DNA from: Isoetes taiwanensis
Taxonomy: Eukaryota > Streptophyta > Lycopodiopsida > Isoetales > Isoetaceae
Length of the DNA: 64,000 nucleotides
Reading direction: 5' to 3'
NCBI GenBank assembly: GCA_021234155.1
Contig: JAJEKV010000019.1
Span: 1,250,339 to 1,314,338 of the forward strand
Position numbers and translations under genes: made by a program. This document shows, one piece after another, positions 45,190-55,435 of the stretch (its first letter is position 1; every line of letters begins with the position of its first letter). The notes under the pieces were generated by a model, which worked only from the letters and a program-made list of their open reading frames with translations, ran no database searches and was not told where the DNA came from.

Positions 45190-48100
45190 TTAGAAAGACC
45201 TTGCAGGAACTACTCCTGCAAAAAAATCACCAAAGTAACCACGAGGTTCGTATACAAATTTAGATATAATATCTCTTAAAGTAACCACCCCTTCTAAGCT
45301 GTTATCAGCATCTACCACATATATTCGATGAATTCCCGACTGATCCAGCTTCGATATCACATCTTTGAGTATGGTATCGCGGCTGCAAGTTACCACTTGT
45401 TTCAAAAAAGGTGAAGACGGATCTCTGCTTTGTAGGTAGTCTTTTGTTGCCTCCAAGAAGTCCTTAATTTTCATTGCTCTGCAAGCAAACATCAATAATG
45501 ATAAATAAAGAGAGACTTTTAATTTCTGAATCCATTATAACTATCATCATATCACTCTCCACTACCCATTCTAGATGAGCTTCCCTTCAAAATATATGTA
45601 TAAGCTTGCATTCACAACGCCATCTGGCAAAGGTTAAAACTCTGGTACACAATAGTCGTTATAACATTTCATTAAAAGAACTTAACTTAGTTGCTTTGCT
45701 CATTTGATGAGAGCATGTCTTCTTAACAAAAGAAAGAGCGCAGAGCATAGTATCTGCATCTATCAAGCATAGTCGGCCTCCCTGGCAAGCATTTGAATGA
45801 AAACAAAACACTATAGCAATTTCCTTCAATTTGCCATTTCCCAATGAAAATGAATAGCTTCAAGGTGCATTCATTATATGCAAATATGAATTTTATCTAA
45901 GACTGAATTTCTGTAAAGGTCCTTGCTCTACCACGAGCACCATTTACATTCTACTTCTAACGTAATCCTGGGGTGTACAGAGGTTTCTTTGATGCTATCA
46001 TACCAAATTTCTACAAGGTTCAGTATTGATATTAAGACTGTCGCTTGAGAGACACGGGCTTCAAATACCAACTCGTAAGTTTATTTGCTGGAGCTAATGT
46101 CCTAACCCAGAATCGCTTGGTTGCTTCTTTGTCATTGTATCGTCATTTAGAAGAAGAAAGAAGGAAAATCAAATCACTAAAATAAAGAGACCTGTTTTTG
46201 TAAATCTCTGGGGCTGTCAACAGGAATCGAACATCCCGTATGCTTATGTTGGCAATTGGCTTATTTTCACCCTTGTGAACAATAGGGACTCCGCCTATTC
46301 CATGTTCCTTCATAAGTTCAAATGCATCCAGGACTGGATGGTCATCTTCAAGCTGCTCCACACCAAATTCATACAATTTAGCTATTAGATGCATTCAAGG
46401 CACAACAAGATGCACAACCTCAAGTAGAATTGATTAGATAACTATAATACAATCAAAGAAAATACAAACCTTTATCATTCTATCAGCCATCATTAAAGGA
46501 AGGCGTAACTTGGATAAGGGCAGATTACCAAGCGTATCAAACCAAGGTAGGCCACTGCACTTTGAAAGAATATGTATTACAGAAGATTGAGTGATAAAAT
46601 TAAGAATTTTGCTTTCTCCCGCTTCGACCACTGGAAGACTTTTCATACGGTACTTAGAAAGCAGCAAAAGGACAGTTAAAAGAGTGTCGGATTCCTGAAC
46701 TGGAAGAAATGGTGCCCACCGAAATGATCCAACTATGTCCTTCACCTGCAAAAAGAACAAGTGACTAGATAATTACTTCCACATGTTAATATCAAAACCA
46801 ATTAGAAGGAACTTCCAAACCATAATGAATTAACCTGCCAGAAAATGAATTACCTTTCTTTTTACTGGTCTTTACTTCAAAAATTGAGATGCTGTACTTT
46901 ATTTTGCAGCATAATTTTATGAGTTATTAAGATTTATGTATTATACTAATCATATATTCCCTCCCTCGACATATATTCATGAGCACCAATAACCTATTTC
47001 AAGGAACACATCATTCCCATCCATCACTTGTCCTAAAAATACAGAAGAAAAAAGAGAGGAAAAACCAAAGGAGACATCCAATAGCATCCCAAATTTGAAA
47101 CCATCCAAAAAGCTTAAAGCATAATCGCCTTGCTTAGCTTAGAAAAACTAAACATCAGCACAATACATTGGGCAGTGAAAAAGCAGGAAAGATAATAACA
47201 CATAAGCATGTATTACAGCTCCTAATCACTCACTACTCTTCGAACCCACACTTTATCTAACTAATGCTTTGGTATCATGATCGAGGGGCAAGAAGCTAAC
47301 CTGACTTTTGCGATAGAAATCCGAAGAAGTTAGAGTCTCAAAAAAGTTGCCACCCATACAATCTACAACGTGACTCCCAGAATGGCCAATTGCAGCTGCT
47401 GTATTAGATCCATGATACAATGCACCAGCTGCAGAAGCTAGTGTAACGGTTGCAGCCATTGGGGCGCTGCACAATGCAGCACCTAATGTCCCTGCAATGC
47501 CACCAGCAACAGCTCCTGTCCCTGTGGCTGCCAATGCTATTCCAGATGCAACCGTTTTTGTCTGCAACAGGTTCAAAGCAGCAGATTAAAAATTTCTTGC
47601 TAAACTTGTTAAACCAGATTTACACGAAAATGGACTTGATTGACTTGTAGCAACTCAGCCCTCTGGCTCTGGGCATAAGGCATCAATAGGTTCAATTACT
47701 CAACTCATGAGAAATTCTCATAGCTGAAGGCAAACCCTGACAAACAACAATGCTGTAACATACCATATTGAAACAGATACTGAGAAAAATACACCCTAGC
47801 AACAATGAATCATACCATGGAAAGATCTTCACCTGCTGAAGTAGCCATAAAATAATGCCTGCAAAGTCCGCAATGCCAAGATAGCGGTCAATCCAGCTGG
47901 CATCTGGTGGTGCTGTTACATCACGAACTGGTGCACTCAATATGTTATTTGTTGCTAAAATTTGAACTGCATCTGAAATGCTTGCATCTGATGCAATCTC
48001 AATTACTGCAAGACAGGAAATTTTAGAAAGTTAATACTGGTTCTCATAATGATTTCCTCCGCCATGCTGAGGATCCACGCAAGTGATTATTTGTTAGGCA

Positions 48101-48731
48101 AGTAATTGATCTTCAATGTCCTATTTGATTGCACAGAAAAAGGCTATAGTAAGGAAGCCAGCAAACGCATTCCATGAGATAACATTCATGCGACATGCAT
48201 GCCAAAATTGGATGCAGAAGACCATGTGCACTAGTGCTCGTGCCAACCAGGTGAGATTGCTTCTAACACTTTGCAGGAATGCAAGACGAATGTAATCATA
48301 GCTATTGCCAAAGTAAATGAATTTCTAAAACTTCTAAAATCAAATGTTGCGAATTTCCTCAAAACTTCAAGAATAACCACCGCTGAAAGACTTGCTTTCC
48401 ACATATGCAGAATAAGCTCAAAACCCCTGATTGTATCCTTTACAGCAGGATCAAAGGTCATCAAAATGTGATAATGGGATATAAGAACTGGGTTTGAGAG
48501 CTAAATAGAGGGAAGTCAAACAGGCAGGGAAGAAACTAAAAGAAGGCAGAATGGGAAAAGGGTTAATACGTGCATACCTTCACCATGGACAACACGAGGA
48601 AACGCAGAGACACTGATGGTCTCAAAGGCAGCATTAAGGCGCTGATCCAAAGGCAAATGAGGGGACATTTCCCATGCCGCCTCAACCTTGTCCGGAATAA
48701 CGAGCTCGCTGCGATCGACTCCCTTCTTCAT
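45190..48731 (-). CDS. KING1: KING1-like SnRK1 gamma-type regulatory subunit, six exons
   Basis: The protein is predicted to be a CBS-domain gamma-type subunit linked to SnRK1, the plant AMPK/SNF1 kinase for energy stress. The exons, all with GT-AG borders and matching phases, are 48578-48731, 47833-48005, 47301-47561, 46470-46745, 46192-46352 and 45190-45478. They join to 1314 bases, or 437 residues plus stop, close to the length of Arabidopsis KING1. The start is the first Met at 48731. Residues 1-109 carry LPLDQRLNAAFETISVSAFP and the first CBS motif with SIS-DAVQILA and NNILSAPV. Residues 110-160 are Gly/Ala-rich. Then come FRWAPFLPVQESDTLLTVLL and FITQSSVIHIL, HGIGGVPIV with RDVRFLLTAPEIY, and HRIYVVDADNSLEGVVTLRD, the last CBS repeat, ending at GYFGDFFAG. 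No frame break is needed. The exon 5 acceptor (46352) is the least certain border. An At1g69800-type paralogue assignment is the main alternative. Confidence 0.9.
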
Positions 48732-49040
48732 GCCTCAACTATGGCATTCAGCTTGAGCTTGAGCTTATCTAATAGAAACAACTGGCACTACCTGCTCTGT
48801 CTTTACTCAAATATAAAATGTCCAACAATCATTTCCCCACCTATCCGCGGATAATGTTGACAGTGTTGACCTATGTTCTCTTGTCATATTGTCATACACT
48901 GAAATATCAATTGTTTGCACATTATTTATGCAGGGGTTATGTTAATGTTATGGGTTATTTTGCATAACCCGCTCGAGGGGATGGTTGACCTACCTTAAAT
49001 ATATGAGAGGCCAGATCTGGAGCAGAAGCAATATGAACGG
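48732..49040 (-). promoter_or_regulatory. Upstream region of the KING1-like gene
   Basis: This stretch between the start codon and the LINE tail should hold the promoter and 5' UTR. I can point to no certain TATA box or transcription start. The LINE's 3' end lies only about 300 bases upstream of the start codon, so the promoter may be short or may include LINE sequence. Confidence 0.35.
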
Positions 49041-49110
49041 CCAGATTTATTTATTTATTTATTTGTCTAGCTCACGTAGGGCCTTGAAAGACCATGGAGC
49101 CTGAAAACTT

Positions 49111-49750
49111 TTACAATTTCAGCAGTATAGACCGGTGTGCATCCACCGCTCTCATGTATAGGCTCAAATGTAGGGGTGGTAGCACTAAGAGTGAATGAAA
49201 ATCAGCCACCTGAATGTTGAACTTTTTCCTGATATGCTGATATGTCGAGCATTGTATAAATGTATGGTACTCATCCTCGATTTGGCTTTCTTCGCATGAC
49301 TTCCAAATCCGGTCTTCGATGGGGATTTTAAACCATCTTTTTGTCTCAATCGCAAGTATATGTGAACCTGTTCTGTATCTGGCAATGACCTGTTTGTATC
49401 CCCGTGGAATATCTGTGTTCAAATAGGCTTGGCTCTCATAATCAAGTTGGCGATTCACATTTGCCTTATAATACTACATTTTCTTCCCTGGATCTTTCCA
49501 TATATATTCTACTGCAAGCTTTTCGAACAATTCACGTGCATCTAACTTGTTATTTGGCCAATTGGCATCCATCACACCCCATCTGCTTGCCCATTCATGG
49601 GCGTCTTGCATCCACCCGGATGTTTCGGAGCTCAACATAGCCTGGTATGATAGCTGGTGTGTTGGTTGCCCTCGTACCCTATTGACAAAATTTATTGTCT
49701 GAAAAAGTGCTTCCACCTCCATCGGGAATAGGCCCGCCTCAGCCAACATG
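49111..49750 (-). pseudogene. LINE ORF2 C-terminal region with Cys/His motif
   Basis: This region reads FQTINFVNRVRGQPTHQLS, then YKQVIARYRTGSHILAIE with TKRWFKIP. The Cys/His segment WKSCEESQIEDEYHTF and IQCSTYQHIRKKF has the C-x-C...H...C-x-x-Y-x-x-I-R layout of jockey-like and related elements. This region probably binds the element RNA. Frames join across a small break near 49460. Confidence 0.75.
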
Positions 49751-49754
49751 ATCG

Positions 49755-50790
49755 CATAGGGAATCTGGAGCTTTATGCCTAGTTCCTCGCGAAGAAAGAT
49801 CTTTTGAATGGATTCAATCTACTGCCATAACCTGGAGGATATTCCGGGCCCCCAGATGGGCGCACCATACAACAAGACAATCTGGATCAAAGTTTTGAAC
49901 AATACATTTTTCAGCCCCCATTCTGTAAGAGAAGCTCTACTGCATTTTGATAGCATATTGTACAATGCATTCTTGCTTCCTGTGACCCTGCGTCTGATGC
50001 AATCTCTCCAGTTGTACTTGGATGAAAAGTCTATCCCCAGGTATTTATCACATTCTACTGTCTCTAGCTCCAGCCCTTTGTACTTGAAAATCGGTCTATC
50101 TCTGGTACCAAATACCATTATTTTGGACTTAGCCACATTGCAGAAGGACTCCAGGCATTGCAAATGCTTTTGTAAGATATGCTCTTTATTCGCCACTAAT
50201 ACCACATCATCTACGTAAAGAAGCAATTGCACAATGTACATACCTATTCTTGACCCGGTCGGATGTCGCTCCTTTGGCGGTCTTCAAGCTCATCTATGAA
50301 GATGTCGAATAAGCGTGGGAGGCAGTGGGCATCCTTGGCACACTCAATTGTGCTTCTTATAAGCTGTACTATCTTTACACGAAAAGCTTGATCAGCACCT
50401 CTACGTACAATTGCGATATTGCATCTCTGATTTCCACTAGTTTCCCTCTTGGAACTGTATCGAATGCCTTTGCAAAATCAATAAAGGCAATATAAAGTGC
50501 AGTGTTAGGGGATTTGGTCTTTTCTACAAGCACCCGAAGTGTAAGTGCATGATCCAATGTGCTATGTTCTTTTCTGAAACATGTCTAGTACATGGAGCGC
50601 TTTCCGTCATCCTCTGCCCAAGTGCTTAATCTGTTTTTCAGCAGGCTACCTAGGATCTTTGCAAAAGTGCTGCCAATTAAGATTGTTCTATAATTGGTAA
50701 CCACTTTCTTATCTCTAGATTTGTGTATTGGATGAACACGGTTTATTCTCCAACTATTTGGAATCCCTTGCCTCACATGTTCAGTATTCT
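49755..50790 (-). pseudogene. LINE reverse transcriptase
   Basis: The motifs in order are PNSWRINRVHPIHKSRDK, NYRTILIGSTFAKILGSLL with NRLSTW, YIAFIDFAKAFDTVPR (first Asp), and LLLYVDDVVLVANKEH (the DD pair). Then come AKSKIMVFGT and ECDKYLGIDFS of the thumb. The template-to-primer fold of non-LTR RTs is recognisable throughout. Breaks lie near 50240-50370 and 50560-50590, the first removing part of the palm between motifs A and C. Confidence 0.8.
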
Positions 50791-51249
50791 TGTGAGGATG
50801 AGAATGGTACTCTTACCACCCCATTTGAGGAGTTCCACACAGATGCCATCAGAGTCATGCGCTTTGTTGTTTGTCATGCTCACTAATACGTCCTTAACCT
50901 CATCTTCTATAAACAATCTAAATCTGCACCTGAGGCCATGATTGGCATACTGTCTGCTCTTTCTTTTTCATAAATGTCTCTGACCAAGTTTAGCATGGCA
51001 TCTATGTCCAGGGTCGGATGCTTTGTTTTACCTTTTAGGATGTTCCAGAAAGATCTTGGCTCTTTCTTGAAGTGTTCAGATAAGGCCAGCTGTCTTTGTT
51101 TGTGGAACATGCGTTTCTTATTCCTTAACATCTTTCTATACCATGCAGGTTTGCATATGCAATTTGTTGGAAGACTTCTTCTTGCTGCCTCACACTCTGC
51201 GTCCCACTAAGCATTACATGGTTTCCCCTGTAGACGTCTCTTAGAAACA

Positions 51250-51925
51250 AAGACTGCTTTCCCGGCATCTAGCAACAAGTCTGCAAATCTGTGCGCATCC
51301 TCAACTATCAGACCTGACCAAGTGATATTTACTAGCGACTCTTCAATCTTCTTCTTATATGAGGCACTCAGTTTGTAGTCGATTTTCAGCCTGGGGACTT
51401 GATGCGATTGCTACCAATTAGCCTTAGTGTCTACTTTGAACACCATGTGCAGAGGGGTATGATCAGATTCTACAATTTTCTCTCCTACAAAGCAGTCTTG
51501 TAAATAGTCTGCATTTCGTGCCAAGATGTAGTCTACTGTACTTGCACCAGCATGACTGACGCAAGTGAAGTGCCCTCATTTTGGAAACATACTTATCCCA
51601 TTGATAATTTTTCAGTTGGCATACAATACCCAGCTCCAACAACGATTCTCCCATGCTATTTGTACTTGTATCTTTGGATGTTCTGTTGAAAAACACATCT
51701 TCTACTTCATCTAAATGCATGTCAGATATATCTTCATATGTTTTGCATTGCTTTTGGCCAGTACGAGCATTAAAATCTCGTAGTACAAATACTTCTCCCT
51801 TTAATTGATACTTTATGATATCTGAGCAAAGAATATTGAATGGGTCCTCCCTGCATAGATTATGTTTGTCATATATCTTGGCATTATTTGGTGCAAAATA
51901 ACAGATTGCAAAACTGGGAGATTAT
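51250..51925 (-). pseudogene. LINE apurinic endonuclease, C-terminal half
   Basis: This half reads CYFAPNNAKIYDKHN, FVLRDFNARTGQ (the active-site DFN), LELGIVCQLKN, then in a shifted frame FTCVSHAGASTVDYILAR and VESDHTPLHMVF, which holds the catalytic SDH. The N-terminal half is missing because the insertion is truncated. An RT-linker region (50907-51131) follows. Confidence 0.7.
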
Positions 51926-52455
51926 CACGATAATCTGCAATGGGTTATCATAGTAATCTTCCATGCCAGTTTGGTCTGCATTCTAACTCAATTTTCGAGA
52001 TCTATGGTTTAAGTAATTCCTAGTCACAGAATATAATTAGTTGCATATCAATTGATAACCTTCATACTTTGTTGATGTCTATAGATGTAAGAGAAAATCA
52101 TTTGCCTTCTTTACCTATGCAATGGGAGCAATTGATTTTTACTCATGGCAAAAGCATACAAGTAGCACTAATACACAACAATTTAAAGGTCGACTAGCTA
52201 AAATAATGACTTCAAAACTAGTAGGACATATGAGTATTGGAGGATTGAAGGGCTAAGCACTCAAGTTGTTAAAAATAGATTATGAGTTTGCCCATCATGT
52301 ACTAGAATTTGATACAAAGAAACCAGTACAATTGTGAGCTTTATGGTAAGCAAGCATAAAAAATTCAGTTGTCTTAGATCCATTGTGGTTTCTAAGAACA
52401 AGACCTCTTTTCCATGTTCCGTATACATTTTAGATGAAATGAAATCAGGGTATAA
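51926..52455. other. Intergenic stretch beyond the LINE
   Basis: No gene or element end is recognised. Confidence 0.35.
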
Positions 52456-52458
52456 ACT

Positions 52459-52545
52459 AAGCACTTCCTAGATCTTAAAACTAAACTTGGGCTTTCCTTT
52501 TTTTTTAAGCACTTCCTAGATCTTAAAACTAAACTTGGGCCCCTT
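52459..52545. repeat. Two-copy direct repeat of 49-bp period
   Basis: The words gcacttcctagatcttaaaa and ctaaacttgggc occur at 52462 and again at 52509, each followed by a T run. Confidence 0.85.
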
Positions 52546-52639
52546 TTTTTTTTAATTGAAGGATGCTAATCTATTAACCATCACATCATGAGTACATTAA
52601 ATACATTATATTCTATGTATGATATGAAGCCAACCCACT

Positions 52640-53110
52640 AGCTAACCACGATAACTTATGCTTGGAGTTGCTTGCATATGATTACCTAGTATATGTGGCA
52701 GATTTAAGGTCTCCACCTAACCGCGATACCTTACTGCTTCCATGTGTATCTATACCTAACCGCGATACCTTATGCTAGGAGTTGCTTCCATGTGATTATC
52801 TATACCTAACCACAAAACCTTAACTGCAAAACCTTATGGTAGGAGCTAGAAGATAATCCTAAATGCGAAACCTTATGCTAGGAGATAATTCTAACCGCGA
52901 AACCTTATGCTAGGAGATAATTCCAACTCTGGAACCTTATGCTTAGGATATAATCCTAACCGCGAAGCATTATGGTAGGAGATAATCCTAACTGCGAAAC
53001 CTTATGCTAGGAGAAATTCTGATCGTGAAACCTTATACCAGGAGATAATCCTAACCGCAAAATCTGATGCTAGGAGAAATTCTAATCGTGAAACCTTATG
53101 CTAGGAGCTT
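52640..53110. repeat. Minisatellite with ~32-bp unit
   Basis: About eleven degenerate copies carry gaaaccttatgctaggagat followed by aatcctaaccgc. The left third is irregular, with inserted words such as tgcttccatgtgattatcta. Copies differ at one to four positions, so this is an ageing array. There is no spacer diversity. Confidence 0.85.
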
Positions 53111-53225
53111 ATAAAATATACCCATTCGCCAAAGCTTGTTCCTCGTGACTGGTTTCTTTTTCAAATAAAGAGAGTTATTCAATCACATGTACATGTATTA
53201 AGAGGTAATCTCAAGTGGGTGTGAA

Positions 53226-53590
53226 AAAGCAAGCTCTATAGTATGTTTGCTCATGCGTATTAGTATGCCGGTTCATGTTTGTTACTGGCCATTGTTGCTC
53301 CTGCTCTGAAATATCAGCCTATGGGTAAGGCTCTGCTCTCTTAAAGAAAAGCTCATATCAGCAAAAAGCAAGCTCCATAGTATGTTGCCTCATGCTTGTT
53401 GCGGCCATTGTTGCTCCTGCTCTAAAATATCAGCCGATGGGTAATGTTCTGCTCCTTTAAAAGAAAGCTCGTATCAACAAAAAGCAAGCTCCATAGTATG
53501 TTGCCCCGTTAGCTCGTGCCTGTTGCTAGCCATCATTGCTCCTGCTCTAAAATATCACTCTTAAAAAACAAGCTCGTATCAAAAAAAAGT
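53226..53590. repeat. Three tandem copies of a ~125-bp unit
   Basis: Each unit has aaaaagcaagctc, catagtatgtt, ccattgttgctcctgctct, aaatatca and agctcgtatca. The third is shortened at its end. Confidence 0.8.
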
Positions 53591-53599
53591 CAAGGGCCA

Positions 53600-54240
53600 A
53601 TTCTAAAGGGCAAACTGTTTAGCACATTTCCATGTATTATCATACTTCAATGCATCTAATATCCATCTGCATATTACATGATAAACCGTTTTAGCCATCT
53701 AATAACCAACAAATATTGGGACAATAATACAAGTTCATGTCAGATATTGGGACAATCATACAAGGTCATGTTCTTTTGATGCATTGATATTCCCACTTAT
53801 TCTAAATTTATTATTGCAAGCCATCTTGCCTTCAAATTCTGCAACAACATCAACAGCCCGAAGACTTTACCAAAGGTCTAACCTAAAGTGCTTTCATATT
53901 TAGCATATGTTGCAACTTGATGCATGGCAATTGGTCATATAAAAGTTCTTTATTGCCTTCTCAATTTTTTTATGAAGCGCAAGGAAGAATGTCTTGTGTC
54001 CAACTCATTGTATGTTGCATCTCATCCACCTGAAAGAGAATAATTTTTCAATCATCCCTTGCATCTTCTATAGTAGGTATAGCTTGAAAGACTAGCCACA
54101 ATATGCACTGCAGTCACCATGATGCCCTCAAACGCATCATCTGGAATGTCCGATAACTTAAATTCAATGTTTAGATTAGCCATAGTAAATAAGAATGCTT
54201 ATAGATCCAGATTTTACTAGCCGAATTATTCACAACAAAC
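53600..54240. other. Intergenic stretch, nothing recognised
   Basis: AT-rich with short frames only. The phrase attgggacaat occurs twice near 53715-53755. Confidence 0.4.
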
Positions 54241-54689
54241 ATAACAAGCACTCGTAGTTCTCATTGAGTGCATTCAAGTTTAAATATGAGGTTAAGTGGT
54301 GGGATGCCCTTGGTCGATGTTTGGTGAGCCGTGGTGCTGCGTGTTGAGCGACGGGGCGCTCTGGAGTATTGCGTCGACAAGCTGTTGCTGCTCCTCGTTG
54401 TCAAGGAGGTGGTATTCGGCATATGCTTGGACGTGGGCGAGGATGTCGTCTTCGCTTGACAGCAGGTGCCGGAGCTGGCATTCCAGGCCGTATCAGTTTG
54501 AATCCCAATAAGTATGTAGGAACAAAAAATGCATCACTAAACATAGCCCCCAAGATACACAATGACTACAAACTTCAACGCCCGAAGACACATATTTGTT
54601 ACCCTGTAGCATTGCATACATCAGGGATAAAGAATTCTTCGCAAGCATTACTGATAACATTATGGATTATGTTCTCGAAGAAGTTGGTT

Positions 54690-55290
54690 GCTTCTCTACC
54701 GCCTGCCTGAGCGCCCAGGCCCGCTCACGTCCATGTGAGTCTGCTCGGACTAGCACTACAAGGGATAGTCGACGTCCAACGACGTCGCGACGTCGAAAAA
54801 CGGCCGAGTGGAGTCGTCGAACATCGGCGAAATCGTTGTTCAGCGGCGACAGCGTCGTTTCGGCGTCGTTCAACGGCGTTTCGAGCTGGGCGATGTCCGG
54901 TTGGCTGCGTGGCATGTCTTTAACGCGCCTGGCGAGGCTGCGCGATGTCAACACCACGTCGGTGAGCGTCGTTGAGCGGCGTCTCCGAAGGCCCGCGTGG
55001 CACATCCGGCTGCGTGGCTGGCGACATGCGGTCACGCACGCATGCCGTGTTACGCCCGCGTCGACATGGCGTCGTTGAGCGGCGACTAAAAATCGGCGTG
55101 ACCCGGTCGGCCATTGGCTGGCGACATGCGGTAGCACGCGTAAAGTGTCTGCCGCGTCGACATGGCGTCGTTAAGCGGCGCTGGAATATCGGCGTGGCGG
55201 CGGTTTTGCCCGGCGTGGTCGGCATCGTCCGCCCCACGCTATTGTCGGCCCGACGCCACGTAAACAACGTCGTTTAACGGCGTCACTATT
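54690..55290. repeat. GC-rich island of degenerate CGTCG-rich repeats
   Basis: Words such as gcgtcgacatggcgtcgtt, gagcggcg and atcggcg recur at least five times, with clearer copies at 55059-55115 and 55149-55200. The composition is far more GC- and CpG-rich than the rest of the window. Long frames here on both strands are rich in Arg and are compositional artefacts. Confidence 0.7.
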
Positions 55291-55345
55291 TTATTTTTTT
55301 TTTTTTTTGGGAAAAAAAAAAAAAAGCGTCGCGAAAAAAAAAAAA
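55290..55345. repeat. Facing T and A runs at the border of the array
   Basis: A T run, ggg, an A run, gcgtcgcg and another A run form a low-complexity junction between the GC-rich island and the 1.1 kb array. It could fold back on itself, and it could also mark an assembly join. Confidence 0.6.
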
Positions 55346-55435
55346 TTAATCTTGGCGTCGCTTATCGTTTGGAATGCCAAAATTACCCTATGGACTAAGT
55401 TTCCGCGGTCGGTTTTGCAAAAAAGCGACACACTT

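Larger units (their letters stand above)
49046..51925 (-). mobile_element. 5'-truncated LINE of an invertebrate-like clade with AAAT tail
   Basis: On the minus strand the element runs from within the endonuclease (about 51920) to an AAAT repeat tail at 49046-49065. Domains follow in the order endonuclease, RT and C-terminal zinc-finger-like region, without RNase H. The simple-repeat tail and truncated 5' end are normal for a LINE insertion. The RT and C-terminal motifs resemble elements common in cnidarians and other invertebrates rather than the L1 and RTE clades of flowering plants. Small frame breaks are scattered. Confidence 0.75.

Noticed and set aside
46353-46394. Earlier start for exon 5 of the KING1-like gene (including LYEFGVEQ)
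   Set aside because: No AG acceptor lies in the right phase there; the acceptor at 46352 keeps phase with exon 4, though RNA data could change this.
52640-53110. CRISPR array
   Set aside because: The units are degenerate, directly adjacent, without unique spacers, and the DNA is eukaryotic.
54596-55277. Arg-rich open frames of 101-160 aa on both strands
   Set aside because: They are produced by CGTCG-rich composition, overlap on both strands and have no known domain.
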